Shown here piece after piece: positions 1 through 8,000 of a stretch of DNA of 8,867 bases (its first letter is position 1; every line of letters starts with the position of its first letter). The notes beneath the pieces are model-generated. The model was not told where the DNA came from. It did no database searches and saw only the letters and a program-made list of their open reading frames with translations. A program made the position numbers and the translations under genes. The stretch comes from Gracilibacteraceae bacterium (GTDB lineage Bacteria > Bacillota > Desulfitobacteriia > Desulfitobacteriales > Syntrophobotulaceae): positions 1 to 8,867 of the forward strand of contig JAISEW010000206.1 of the NCBI GenBank assembly GCA_031263945.1, read 5' to 3'.

Positions 1-71
1 AAATCAAAGCCGCCAATCTCCTGCCGGCGTTTCTGACCGCGGCGGGATACTATTTTCTGTTCATGGCCTGA
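1..71 (+). CDS. C-terminal end of an unidentified membrane protein (partial)
   Basis: The frame starting at base 3 is open from the window edge to a TGA at 69-71 and encodes 22 residues, ending in AGYYFLFMA. The segment is almost entirely hydrophobic or small residues, as in the last transmembrane helix of an integral membrane protein. The other two + frames are less convincing; one meets a stop within twelve codons. The fragment is too short to assign a family. It converges on the tRNA-His gene on the opposite strand. I see no hairpin with a T-run after its stop. Confidence 0.5.
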   Translation, partial: IKAANLLPAFLTAAGYYFLFMA

Positions 72-186
72 CCGGCTTAAAACAGTAACATCAAAAGAAT
101 ATTTTTCCGCGATAGAAAACCTACGCCATATGTCAGTCAAAACCTTTATGTATTAGCGGAAGCATTAATTCCTGAAAATGTAAAGT
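72..186. other. Convergent spacer between a + strand gene and tRNA-His
   Basis: This stretch is clearly more AT-rich than the genes around it and has no credible ORF. The only structure I see is a weak inverted repeat, TTCCGC at 105-110 against GCGGAA at 156-161, with a 45-base loop. No T-run hairpin is evident on either strand, so how the + strand gene and the tRNA transcript terminate is not visible here. Confidence 0.4.
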
Positions 187-263
187 TGGGGTGGATGATG
201 GGGATCGAACCCACGAGTGCCGGAGCCACAATCCGGTGCGTTAACCGCTTCGCCACACCCACC
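187..263 (-). tRNA. tRNA-His (anticodon GTG)
   Basis: Read on the - strand, the gene folds into a full cloverleaf. The acceptor stem is GTGGGTG/CATCCAC with one G-T pair. The D arm has stem GCG/CGC, and the anticodon stem CCGGA/TCCGG encloses the loop TTGTGGC with anticodon GTG. The T arm is GTGGG-TTCGATC-CCCAT with a terminal wobble. The extra G at position -1 (base 263) faces discriminator C73 (base 190), the identity signature of histidine tRNA. The CCA end is encoded (189-187). The gene stands alone behind its own promoter. Confidence 0.97.
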
Positions 264-282
264 GCGTTTGCCAACGAATGTG

Positions 283-311
283 ATTATAACATAAAGGCTG
301 AAAGCGCACAA
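283..311 (-). promoter_or_regulatory. Promoter of tRNA-His
   Basis: On the - strand, TTGTGC at 311-306 is followed after exactly 17 bases by a perfect TATAAT at 288-283. The -10 box is preceded by TGT, giving an extended -10 (TGnTATAAT). Transcription would start near base 276, about 13 bases before the tRNA. This position and strength suit a stable-RNA promoter. Confidence 0.75.
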
Positions 312-324
312 GCTAAATTGCCAT

Positions 325-353
325 AAAAAAACGCCGAGCCGTCATTCCGGCTT
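325..353 (-). terminator. Candidate Rho-independent terminator of the six-gene operon
   Basis: On the - strand, GCCG at 351-348 can pair with CGGC at 336-333, followed by one G and seven Ts (331-325). An alternative fold pairs AGCCG (352-348) with CGGCT (341-337). The site lies about 130 bases after the omega-amidase stop and just before the tRNA-His promoter, where readthrough should be blocked. The stem is short, so this is a moderate call. Part of the stem comes from a GTCATTCCGG repeat copy. Confidence 0.45.
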
Positions 354-394
354 ACCACGCTTTCGCGAAGCATATAAGGCGATCCCGGTTCCAT
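341..394 (+). repeat. Long-loop copy of the GTCATTCCGG palindromic repeat
   Basis: GTCATTCCGG (341-350) and CCGGTTCCAT (385-394) match the two arms of the compact repeats seen at 8510-8728. Here they are separated by 34 bases instead of about 7. The loop contains smaller nested inverted repeats: CTTA (351-354) with TAAG (375-378), and GCTT (359-362) with AAGC (368-371). This looks like a diverged or expanded member of the same family. Confidence 0.6.
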
Positions 395-406
395 TCTCCC
401 TCTCCC

Positions 407-434
407 GTCATTCTGGGCTCGTCCCAGAATCCAT
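407..434 (+). repeat. Compact GTCATTC...GAATCCAT palindromic repeat
   Basis: The unit begins GTCATTCTGGG and ends CCCAGAATCCAT. Its core is a perfect 8-bp inverted repeat, ATTCTGGG (410-417) against CCCAGAAT (423-430), with a 5-base loop. It has the flanks and orientation of the right-hand copies, but both arms carry a compensating C-to-T/G-to-A change (CTGG/CCAG for CCGG/CCGG), so pairing is retained. It lies in the 3' untranslated part of the operon transcript. Confidence 0.8.
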
Positions 435-458
435 GTTCCATTCTGAAGGCTGGATTCT
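426..458. repeat. Second inverted repeat overlapping the 407-434 unit
   Basis: AGAATCCA at 426-433 is the exact reverse complement of TGGATTCT at 451-458, with a 17-base loop. It shares bases 426-430 with the hairpin at 410-430, so the two folds exclude each other. It begins about 20 bases after the omega-amidase stop on the operon transcript. No T-run follows it. Confidence 0.55.
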
Positions 459-479
459 TGCATTACTTGGCTTCCCCTA

Positions 480-1277
480 TCAGTACAGTTCGGGGCGCCG
501 GGCTGAGAGAAGCGGCAGTTTTTCCCGGACGGCCCGCACCTCTTCAAAGTCGATGCTGACCACGGCGGCGGTTTCTTCCGTCCCGGCTTCATACAATATG
601 TCGCCCCACGGGCCGGTCACCATCGAGTGAGCGTGAGAAACAAAGCCTTTTTCCCCGCGGGCGGCGGAAACGGCGGCCATAAAAAGCTGGTTGTCCACGG
701 CCCGCTGCCTGAGCAAGGTTTCCCAATGGGCGGCGCCGGTAACGGCGCTGAAAACGGCGGGAGCGATTATGAGTTCCGCGCCGCCCAGGGCCATCCGCAG
801 GGCGAGTTCCGGGAAACGGAGGTCAAAACAAACGCAAAGGCCGCAGCGCCGCCATGGCGTGTCAAACAGAGTCGGGGCGGCGCCGGGCGTGAAGATATCC
901 GATTCCCGCGTCTCCTGTCCCGGCAGATTCAGGTCGAACATATGCAGTTTGCGGTGGCGGGCCGCTTCGCGCCCCGCGGGGTCAAAAACAAAGGCGGTGT
1001 TGTACAGGCGCTTTCCCTCGCGTTCCGGCAGACTGCCGGCCACGAGCCAGACTTTGCCGCGGTCCGCCGCGGCCGCCATGCGCCGCCAGGCCGGGCCGCC
1101 GCGTTCCTCGGCTAGGGCGGCGTAATATTTAGGCGAGAGCGGACAGCAGAACATCTCCGGCAAAACGACGATATCCGCGCCATCCGCGGCGCAGGAGGCT
1201 ATATACCGCTCCGCCGTCCGGATATTTTTTTCTTTGTCCGCGGTCACCGGCATCTGGACTAATCCAAGTTTCATCAT
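480..1277 (-). CDS. Omega-amidase / Nit2-type carbon-nitrogen hydrolase
   Basis: The gene encodes 265 residues, full length for the nitrilase superfamily. The catalytic triad is visible: Glu41 in VVLPEMF, Lys110 in HRKLHMFD and Cys150 in LCVCFDLRFPEL. The spacing agrees closely with mammalian Nit2. Further Nit2-like stretches are the TGAAHWETLLRQRAVDNQ segment, the PWGDILYEAGTEE region and the C-terminal RRPELY. Nit2 enzymes hydrolyse alpha-ketoglutaramate and alpha-ketosuccinamate to the 2-oxo diacid plus ammonia. They clear products of glutamine transamination, for example in methionine salvage (compare Bacillus MtnU). No signal peptide or membrane segment is seen, so it is cytosolic. GAGG lies 7 bases before the first ATG, which supports M1 over the adjacent M2. 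It is the last gene of the operon, 14 bases after azlD. The family is firm; the exact substrate is inferred. Confidence 0.92.
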   Translation of the reverse strand: MMKLGLVQMPVTADKEKNIRTAERYIASCAADGADIVVLPEMFCCPLSPKYYAALAEERGGPAWRRMAAAADRGKVWLVAGSLPEREGKRLYNTAFVFDPAGREAARHRKLHMFDLNLPGQETRESDIFTPGAAPTLFDTPWRRCGLCVCFDLRFPELALRMALGGAELIIAPAVFSAVTGAAHWETLLRQRAVDNQLFMAAVSAARGEKGFVSHAHSMVTGPWGDILYEAGTEETAAVVSIDFEEVRAVREKLPLLSARRPELY

Positions 1278-1291
1278 GGTTAAACCTCACT

Positions 1292-1612
1292 TTACAAACG
1301 CAGCAGCAAAAGATACAGCCCCGTGCCGCCTAAGATGCTGAGGAGGAAATTATGCCGCCACAGGTGGAGCAGGGCCACGGCCGCGCCCGCCGCCAGCTGC
1401 GGCAGAGCGGCCCCTGGCGCGCCTAAGTCCAGACCCCTGTAGCAATAAACGACAATAATGGTAATAATTGCTGGGGGCAGGCGGCGGCTGATCCGGAGGA
1501 CGGCGGGCGGCGGCGCCCCGCCGGGGCGGAAGACGAGAAAGGGGAAGGCGCGGGTCCCCAAAGTGACGAGGGCGATGATGATGATAGCCAGGGCTATGGT
1601 CTTATGATCCAC
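1292..1612 (-). CDS. azlD: AzlD-family branched-chain amino acid export subunit
   Basis: This 106-residue hydrophobic protein has about four predicted membrane segments, the usual size for AzlD. Family features are the TRAFPFLVF motif near residues 20-28 and the C-terminal HLWRHNFLLSILGGTGLYL stretch. AzlD works with AzlC in the cytoplasmic membrane to export branched-chain amino acids or analogues; the related E. coli YgaZH pair exports valine and methionine. The start is GTG (1612-1610) and overlaps the end of azlC by 11 bases, typical of translational coupling and of 1:1 subunits. The substrate cannot be read from the sequence. Confidence 0.93.
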   Translation of the reverse strand: MDHKTIALAIIIIALVTLGTRAFPFLVFRPGGAPPPAVLRISRRLPPAIITIIVVYCYRGLDLGAPGAALPQLAAGAAVALLHLWRHNFLLSILGGTGLYLLLLRL

Positions 1613-2291
1613 GGGTTTCCGCCTTTCTCCCCTCCGGCAGGAGCAGCGCGGCGGCCAGGACTACCGCCGGCAGGAGCATGTTGTCCGGACCGAATAGGGC
1701 CAGCGCCAGTACCGCGGCGACGAGGCCGGCCAGAAAGGGGTATTTCGCGGGAACGGCGCGGGCCTGCTCCAGCAGGAGGACGATGAAAAGGGCGGTGAGG
1801 GCAAAATCCACGCCGCTCAAATCAAAAGGGACGACCGCGCCGGCGACCGCGCCCAAAAGGCTGCCGGCTATCCAGGCGGCGTGATTGATGGCCGCCAGAT
1901 AAAAGGAAAACCGGGCCGGATCGGCGCCCGGCGGCGGGGCGACGCTGGTCAGAAGCGCGTATGTTTCATCCGTAAGGGAAAATATGAGGTAAGGCCGGTA
2001 GGCGCCGGCGCGGGCGAAGGGATCCAAGAGCGAGATCCCGTAAAACATATGGCGGGAATTAAGGAGAAAGGTCATGAAAGCCACTTGCCAGAGCGGCGTG
2101 TTTTGCAGGAAAAAATCCACGGCCATGTACTGCGCCGTGCCGGCGTAAATAATCAGGCTCATCACCAGACTGAGCCACCAGGCGCAGCCGCTGCCGGTCA
2201 GGAGCAGGCCGAAGACCAGCCCGATGGATAAATAGCCGAGGATGACGGGGACGGCGGCGTGAAAAGCGTCCTTAAAGGTTTTTTTGTCCAT
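1602..2291 (-). CDS. azlC: AzlC-family branched-chain amino acid exporter, large subunit
   Basis: The 229-residue protein has the normal AzlC length and about seven or eight hydrophobic segments. Family hallmarks are YAGTAQY at about residues 49-55, FLLNSRHMFYGISL at 75-88 and FSLTDETYALL at 104-114. Together with AzlD it forms a cytoplasmic-membrane exporter of branched-chain amino acids and related compounds. The ATG lies 13 bases after the traX stop and has no clear Shine-Dalgarno sequence (only GATGGG in reach), so it may depend on translational coupling with traX. The stop overlaps the azlD start. Confidence 0.95.
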   Translation of the reverse strand: MDKKTFKDAFHAAVPVILGYLSIGLVFGLLLTGSGCAWWLSLVMSLIIYAGTAQYMAVDFFLQNTPLWQVAFMTFLLNSRHMFYGISLLDPFARAGAYRPYLIFSLTDETYALLTSVAPPPGADPARFSFYLAAINHAAWIAGSLLGAVAGAVVPFDLSGVDFALTALFIVLLLEQARAVPAKYPFLAGLVAAVLALALFGPDNMLLPAVVLAAALLLPEGRKAETRGS

Positions 2292-2304
2292 CAGATAATG
2301 CCCA

Positions 2305-3171
2305 TCAAAGAATACGGGCCAGCGCGGCCAGAAGGGCGAGGTGGACGGGGTAAAAGGCGTAAAAACTCCATTTCAGGGACGGGCCCCGCCGGCCGTTATA
2401 CAGGGCGGCCAGCGGCACGGCCAGCATGGCGGCCGCCAGCATGACGATCCGCGAGGGATCAAGCCCCGCGGAGCTCAGGAGAGGGGCGCCGTACTCCAGG
2501 AAGATGAACAGGGCGAGGAAAACGAGTTTGCTCTCGCGGGTCTGGGCGAGCGCCAGGACCACGATGAAAACGACGCCAAAACTGCCGTAATCCGTGTCGA
2601 GCAGGTCGGCGAGCCAAATGATCGGGCATATGGCGGCCAGAGCGCACAGACGGGCGGCGAGAGCGGGAAAGGCGGGTTCCGCCCCGGCCTCTTTTTCCGG
2701 CGCCAGCCGGATCATAATATAGACAACGGCCGCGTAGAGGGCGGCGAGGGCGAGGGTCAGCGGCCACGGCGGCTCCAGCAGCAGGGGGATCAGGAGCAGG
2801 AGCGGCAAAAGCGCGGCCGGCGGGCGGCGGAAAGCGGCGACGCCGTTGTAGAAGCAGACGGCGAGCACGCCTAAAAGCAAGGTGTAGAAAACATTGGTGA
2901 AGCGGAGGAAATCAACGCCCCCGAAAGAGGCGCCGCCGAGGGCCATGTCAAAGGGGATTTCGGAGATCAGGGCGAAAAGGCCCAGACGAAAGAGATAGCG
3001 GTGGATATTGCGGGTGCGGGCGCAGCCTTCCGCGACGAAATACACGAAAAGCGGAAAAGCGATCCGGCCGATAAAACGCAGCCAATAGGGCGTGGAGGCG
3101 GAGAAGACCGCGCCGGTGTGGTCCGTGAGCATTATGAGACAGGCGAGGATCTTGAGTCCAAAAGCGGACAT
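2305..3171 (-). CDS. TraX-family multi-pass membrane protein (predicted acyltransferase)
   Basis: The 288-residue protein is very hydrophobic, with about eight membrane segments. It opens with LKILACLIMLTDHTG, containing the Asp17-His18 pair of the first TraX helix. GRIAFPLFVYFVAEG (35-49), TRNIHRYLFRL (53-63) and FALISEIPFDMA (66-77) follow, and a SFYAFYPVHL stretch lies near the C-terminus. All are typical of TraX family proteins. The founding member, F-plasmid TraX, N-acetylates pilin. Chromosomal homologues without conjugation genes are common in Bacillota and mostly have no known substrate; no pilin or transfer gene is seen here. The ATG is one base after the preceding kinase stop (TGA-T-ATG), and its AAAGG site lies inside that gene. 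The family is secure; the acyl donor and target are unknown. Confidence 0.9.
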   Translation of the reverse strand: MSAFGLKILACLIMLTDHTGAVFSASTPYWLRFIGRIAFPLFVYFVAEGCARTRNIHRYLFRLGLFALISEIPFDMALGGASFGGVDFLRFTNVFYTLLLGVLAVCFYNGVAAFRRPPAALLPLLLLIPLLLEPPWPLTLALAALYAAVVYIMIRLAPEKEAGAEPAFPALAARLCALAAICPIIWLADLLDTDYGSFGVVFIVVLALAQTRESKLVFLALFIFLEYGAPLLSSAGLDPSRIVMLAAAMLAVPLAALYNGRRGPSLKWSFYAFYPVHLALLAALARIL

Positions 3172-3172
3172 A

Positions 3173-5074
3173 TCAGGCCTTTCCCGCGCTTAGGCAGTGC
3201 TGATTTAATTCTTCCGTCAGCGCGCGCATCAGCGTCTCGAAATCCACCGGTTTGGCCAGGTGGGCGTTCATGCCGGCCCGCAGCGCCCGGTCGATATCAT
3301 CCTGATAAGCGTTGGCCGACAGCGCCACGATCGGCACCCGCGCCGCGTCCGGCCGCTCAAGCTTCCGGATGGCGGCCGCGGCTTCATAGCCGTCCATATT
3401 GGGCATGAGCAGATCCATAAACACAACCCAGTAATAGCCCTCCGGCGAGGACGCAAATTTTTGCACCGCCGCCGCGCCGTCTTCCGCCTCGTCTATTTCG
3501 GCCCGCGTCTCCGCCAGCAGCTCCGACAGCACCAGGCGGTTGATTTCAATATCCTCCGCCGACAGTATATGTTTGCCGCTCAGATCGGGGATGGTCAGTT
3601 CTTCTTCCCGGGCCGGCGCTTTGGGCAGAGACAGGCGGAAGGAAAACTCCGCGCCCTGATTCAGGGCGCTTTTGACGGAGATACGACTGTCCATCATCGC
3701 CGCCAGGTTTTGGCTGATAGCCAGTCCCAGACCGGTGCCGCCGTGCTTCATGCTGTTGATGCTGCCCTGCTCAAAAGGAATGAAGAGTTTTTCCTGCTGC
3801 TCCGCCGATATGCCGATGCCGTCGTCCGCCACGGTAAAAACGACCTCCAGCCGGTCGGGGCTCTCGTTTTCGTATAGGGCCGTCAGGCTGACTTTGCCGT
3901 CTTCCGGCGTGAATTTCATGGCGTTGTCCAGCAGGTTGAGCAAAATCTGGCGCAGGCGTAGCTGGTCGCCCGACACCGCCGCGGCGGGCAGATCGGCGAT
4001 ATTATGGCTAAAAATCAGGCCCTTGGCGGCGCAACGCTCGCCGCTGATGCTCGCGATCTCGCTCAGGGCCCGGTTCAGGTTAAAACGCTCATGTTTTATT
4101 TTTATTTTTCCGGACTCGATATTCGACATGTCCAAAATATCGCTGAGGATCCCCAGCAAATGCCCGGAGGCCTTGGATATCTCCCGTACGGCGGCGTCGG
4201 ATTTTTCTTTGGTCGCCGCTTTGCGGGCGATTTGCGACATGCCGATTATCGCGTTCAGCGGGGTCCGGATCTCGTGGCTCATGCTGGCCATAAAACGGTT
4301 TTTCGCCTGCGAGGCGGCCTGGGCCGCTCTGGTTTTTTCTTCCAGTTCCTTAGTCCGCTCCGCCACGATATGTTCCAGATTGGTGTTGGTTTCCTCCAGC
4401 TGCACGCTTTTCAGAAAATCGGAAACATGCAGGCGGTAAATAAAAACGGAAATCATCATGGTGAAACCGTTGATGATTATGAAATAGGCCCGCATGTCCG
4501 TGAGGAACAGTTTTTCCCAGGCGGAGCGCCCCAGGCTGTCCACCACGTTTTGCGTGCAAAGGAGGAATATCAGCGTATACAAAAACGAAACCAGAATGCT
4601 GATCACGCTTTGGCGGGGCCGCAGGATCGGCACCATGCCGAAAAGCAGGACGAGGATGATCTGGCCGTTGACACCCTGATGAGACAGAATATTCAGAGAA
4701 CAAAAGGCCATCTGGAGGACGGAATAGACGTAGAGCAGGCTGTGGACGAGAAAAACCCGGACGCCATGGTTTTTTATCCGCCCGCGTTTGGACAGGGCCA
4801 GCAGGATCCAGTAGACGACGCCTACCAGCAAAGTCAGGAGCGACAGCACGATATAAAAATCCAGCGGGACAGCCATCCCTTCCCCCTGTCCCTGCGGGTA
4901 TAAAACATTCGTCACCTGCAGCACGACCTGCAGCGCTACAATGTAAACGGCGAACCCCAACATGCGATTGGTATTTATTTCCAGAAGTTCGGCCGCGAAG
5001 CGCCGGCCGTGCCGCTCCGGGATCCCCGGGAAGCGGGTGGGCGGAGCGGAGGGTTTTTCCTTGGCCTGGTCCAT
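3173..5074 (-). CDS. Hybrid sensor histidine kinase with six membrane segments and one receiver domain
   Basis: The 633-residue protein begins with a short basic, proline-containing cytosolic leader. About six membrane segments follow at residues 38-56, 72-94, 105-126, 137-151, 155-174 and 195-214. A charged coiled coil (222-258) leads to HisKA with His267 in SMSHEIRTPLNAI. The HATPase domain has N380 and N384 in LLNLLDNA, the D417 loop (ADDGIGI) and the G-box GGTGLGLA at 445-452. The C-terminal receiver (about 501-622) has acidic E507/D508, phospho-acceptor D554 in FMDLLMPNMDG, S586 and K608. All catalytic residues are present. There is no PAS, GAF or periplasmic sensor domain, so the membrane bundle itself is the likely input. 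It lies 25 bases after a larger hybrid kinase. With no HPt domain, its receiver may tune its own kinase or pass phosphate to a distant HPt protein. Confidence 0.95.
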   Translation of the reverse strand: MDQAKEKPSAPPTRFPGIPERHGRRFAAELLEINTNRMLGFAVYIVALQVVLQVTNVLYPQGQGEGMAVPLDFYIVLSLLTLLVGVVYWILLALSKRGRIKNHGVRVFLVHSLLYVYSVLQMAFCSLNILSHQGVNGQIILVLLFGMVPILRPRQSVISILVSFLYTLIFLLCTQNVVDSLGRSAWEKLFLTDMRAYFIIINGFTMMISVFIYRLHVSDFLKSVQLEETNTNLEHIVAERTKELEEKTRAAQAASQAKNRFMASMSHEIRTPLNAIIGMSQIARKAATKEKSDAAVREISKASGHLLGILSDILDMSNIESGKIKIKHERFNLNRALSEIASISGERCAAKGLIFSHNIADLPAAAVSGDQLRLRQILLNLLDNAMKFTPEDGKVSLTALYENESPDRLEVVFTVADDGIGISAEQQEKLFIPFEQGSINSMKHGGTGLGLAISQNLAAMMDSRISVKSALNQGAEFSFRLSLPKAPAREEELTIPDLSGKHILSAEDIEINRLVLSELLAETRAEIDEAEDGAAAVQKFASSPEGYYWVVFMDLLMPNMDGYEAAAAIRKLERPDAARVPIVALSANAYQDDIDRALRAGMNAHLAKPVDFETLMRALTEELNQHCLSAGKA

Positions 5075-5083
5075 GTCGGCAGT

Positions 5084-5091
5084 CCTCCTTT
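5084..5091 (-). promoter_or_regulatory. Strong ribosome-binding site for the smaller hybrid kinase
   Basis: AAAGGAGG on the - strand ends 9 bases before the ATG at 5074. It is the best anti-16S match in the window and fixes the start of the 633-residue kinase. Confidence 0.8.
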
Positions 5092-5099
5092 CCGTGAAT

Positions 5100-8000
5100 T
5101 CAGGCGCTGGTTTTTCCCGTCAGATTTTCCCGCAGACAGGCGGCGACGTCGTTAAAATCCAGCGGTTTGCCCACATGGCCGTTCATGCCGGAGGCGAGGC
5201 ATTTTTCAATATCCTCGCGAAAAACGTTGGCCGTCATGGCGATGATGGGGACGGCGGCCGCGGCGGGTGCGTCAAGGGCGCGAATTTGCCGCGTGGCTTC
5301 GTAACCGTCCATTTCCGGCATTTGCACGTCCATGAAGATCATGTCATAATCTTCGGGCGCGGCGCTGAACATGGCCACCGCTTCCACGCCGTTTTCCGCG
5401 CAGTCTATCCGGATCCCCGTCGGTTCGAGCAGGGCGGCGAGGATCTCCCGGTTTATCTCCACGTCCTCGGCCAGCAATATGCGATAAGCGGAGAAATCGT
5501 CCTCCCCGGCGGCGGTCAATTCCGCCGTCGTCTGGCTGCCGAGGCCGATACATTCGTTGATGCAGTCGGCGATTTCCGAAGGGAACAGCGGTTTGGACAA
5601 AAAGCGGCGGATACCGGCTTTTTTAGCGCTGTCCTCAATATTATTCCATTCCGCGGAGGAAATCAGGATGACGACGGGGTTTTGCGCGCCGTAAACCTCC
5701 CGCAGGCGGAGCGTGAAGTCGACGCCGTTTTGCCCGGGCATCATCCAGTCCACAAAATACAGGTCATAGGTATTGTTTTTGATCAGCTCAAAGGCTTCCT
5801 CGGCGCCGGCGGCCGTATCGCAGGCAAACCCGAAGCGGCGGGCGATGTCGCTGAAATAATAGCGCGTCTCCATATCGTCGTCCACAGCCAGCACGCGCAT
5901 ATTTTTCCAATTGATGTCAGGCCGCTGGGCGCGCGGTTTTTCCTCCCCGTGCCGCAAACGCACCGAAAACGTGAAATCGGCACCCAGGCCCAAGGCCGAA
6001 TCGACCCATATTTTTCCATCCATTAATTCTACGATGCGCTTGGAAATGGCCAGTCCGAGGCCCGTGCCGCCAAACTTGCGCGAGGTGCTGCTTTCCGCCT
6101 GTTCAAACGAGTTGAAAAGGCGGGATTTTTGCTCCGCGCTGATGCCGATGCCGCTGTCCACCACTTTGATCTGGATGGCGCAAACCCCGTCCTTTTCCCC
6201 GGTCAGGCTGGCGTCCAGGTGGATGGAGCCGCGCTCCGGCGTGAATTTGACGGAGTTGGAGAGCAAATTGGTTATCACCTGCGCCAGCCGCTGGTCGTCG
6301 CCGATCAGGCAGCGGGGAATGTTTTTGTCGATATAAACGGAAAAGGCTTGCTGTTTTTCTTCCACGCGGAAATTGACGACGCCGACGACTTTTTGCAGCA
6401 TCCGCTCAAAATTGAATTCCTCAGCGGACAGCTCCAATTTGTTGGCCTCGATTTTCGACATGTCGAGGATATCGTTGATGACGCCGAGCAGATGGGCGGA
6501 AGCGTCCTCGATCTTTCGCAGGCAATAGTCCTTTTTTTCCATGTCGTCGGCGGTTTTGGCGATGGTGGTCATGCCGATGATGGCGTTCATCGGGGTGCGC
6601 ATTTCGTGGCTCATATTGGAGAGGAAATCTCCCTTGGCCTTGCTGGCCTGCACGGCCTGGGCCAGAGCCTCGCCCCGCTCCTTGTCCATCAGGTCGCGGG
6701 ATATGGCGCCGGCGAGGGCGCCGCCGACCATGCCGGCGAGCTGGAGATCGCTCTCGCTCCAGGCGCGCGGGGCCCGCCATTCCTCGATGATCAGCGCTCC
6801 CCAATATTCGGCGTTCGCGTAGAGGGGAGCCATGATAAAGGATTTCATCCCCGCGGCGGCCAAAGAAGCATATTTTTCGTCGGTTCGCGTGTCGGCGCAG
6901 GAAACCGCCGGGACGGATCCGTGTTCCGCCAGAAATTCCGGAAAACCGCCGCCGGCTATTTCGCGGACGCCGGCGCGGAGATCGCCGGTCCCCGGCGGTT
7001 CCGGGCCGGCGTTCCAGGCGTAAAGGCCGCTTTCGGCCAATTTTTCCGCCGTGACGATCATCACCCGCGTCACGCCGAGAAATTCCCCCACCCGGCGCAA
7101 GGCGCTGTTGATCAAAACAGGCAATTCCTCGCGGGAGATGAAGCTTTGGGAAATGGCGGACATCACTTCCTGCTGTTTCAGGCGGTTTTGCAGATTGCGG
7201 TTGTACTCGTCGCGGATGATGGCGTTGGCCAGGAGCAAACTGCCGGAACGGAGGATGCTTTCCTCATCTTCGGAAAAATCCCGCTCCCGCAGGCAATCGT
7301 CAAAACTGACGAACCCCCAGAATTTATCCTGCAAAACCACGGGAATGACCAGAATGGAGAGGATGCCATAAGAGGCGAGCTGTTCCTGCTCGGCGGGCGA
7401 CAGATCGCAGACCTTGCCGCGCACCGACTGTCCGGCCGCGAATTTGGCTTCCCATTCCGGTATACTGGAAATATATGGAAAAGACTGATTCTTGACGGCC
7501 GCGATACTCTCCGGGATATCAGCGGCGCACCATTCATAGATCTGCCTGTAGTGGAGAGCGCCGCCCAACACCACATTTTTCCACACATAGATGCGGTTCA
7601 CGCCCACGTTTTCCGCCATCAGCGACATACCTCGCTGCAAAGTCCCCTCGAAATTGTTCTCGTCGTGGGTGAGCAAAACCGCCGCGGCGTAATTGACGGC
7701 GTGCAGCAGTTTGTCCTGCTTGACCAATTCCCGGTCCGTTTTTTCCACCTTGAGTTTTTCCGCGTCGTAGATGCTGCTCTGGAAAATGATGAGAAATCCC
7801 ACGAAAAGTCCGGCGACGATGAAAGACTGCACATTGTCGATAGTCTGCTGCAGCGGGGAGATCGGGCGGACGAGGCTCGGATAGCAGTAGGCCGCGGCGT
7901 AGCAAACCGAGACCCAGACGATATTGGTGACGGCCAAAATGACGCGGGTCTTGCCGCGCGCGAGGAAGAACACGGCGGTGAGGGCGACGACAAAATAGGC

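Noticed and set aside
187..263. tRNA gene as an integration site for a mobile element
   Set aside because: No integrase gene and no duplicate of the tRNA 3' end were found in the window.
284..592. 102-codon - strand ORF
   Set aside because: It overlaps the tail of the omega-amidase in another frame and then crosses the palindromic repeats and the tRNA promoter. Its composition is that of repeat DNA.
2305..3171. Conjugative transfer region, suggested by the TraX homologue
   Set aside because: No other transfer, pilin, relaxase or coupling-protein gene is visible. TraX-family proteins are common on chromosomes without conjugation systems.
4004..4903. 299-codon + strand ORF, with further + strand frames at 3260-3877 and 3672-4439
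   Set aside because: These are shadows of the smaller hybrid kinase on the opposite strand, with no family-like motifs and no good ribosome-binding sites.
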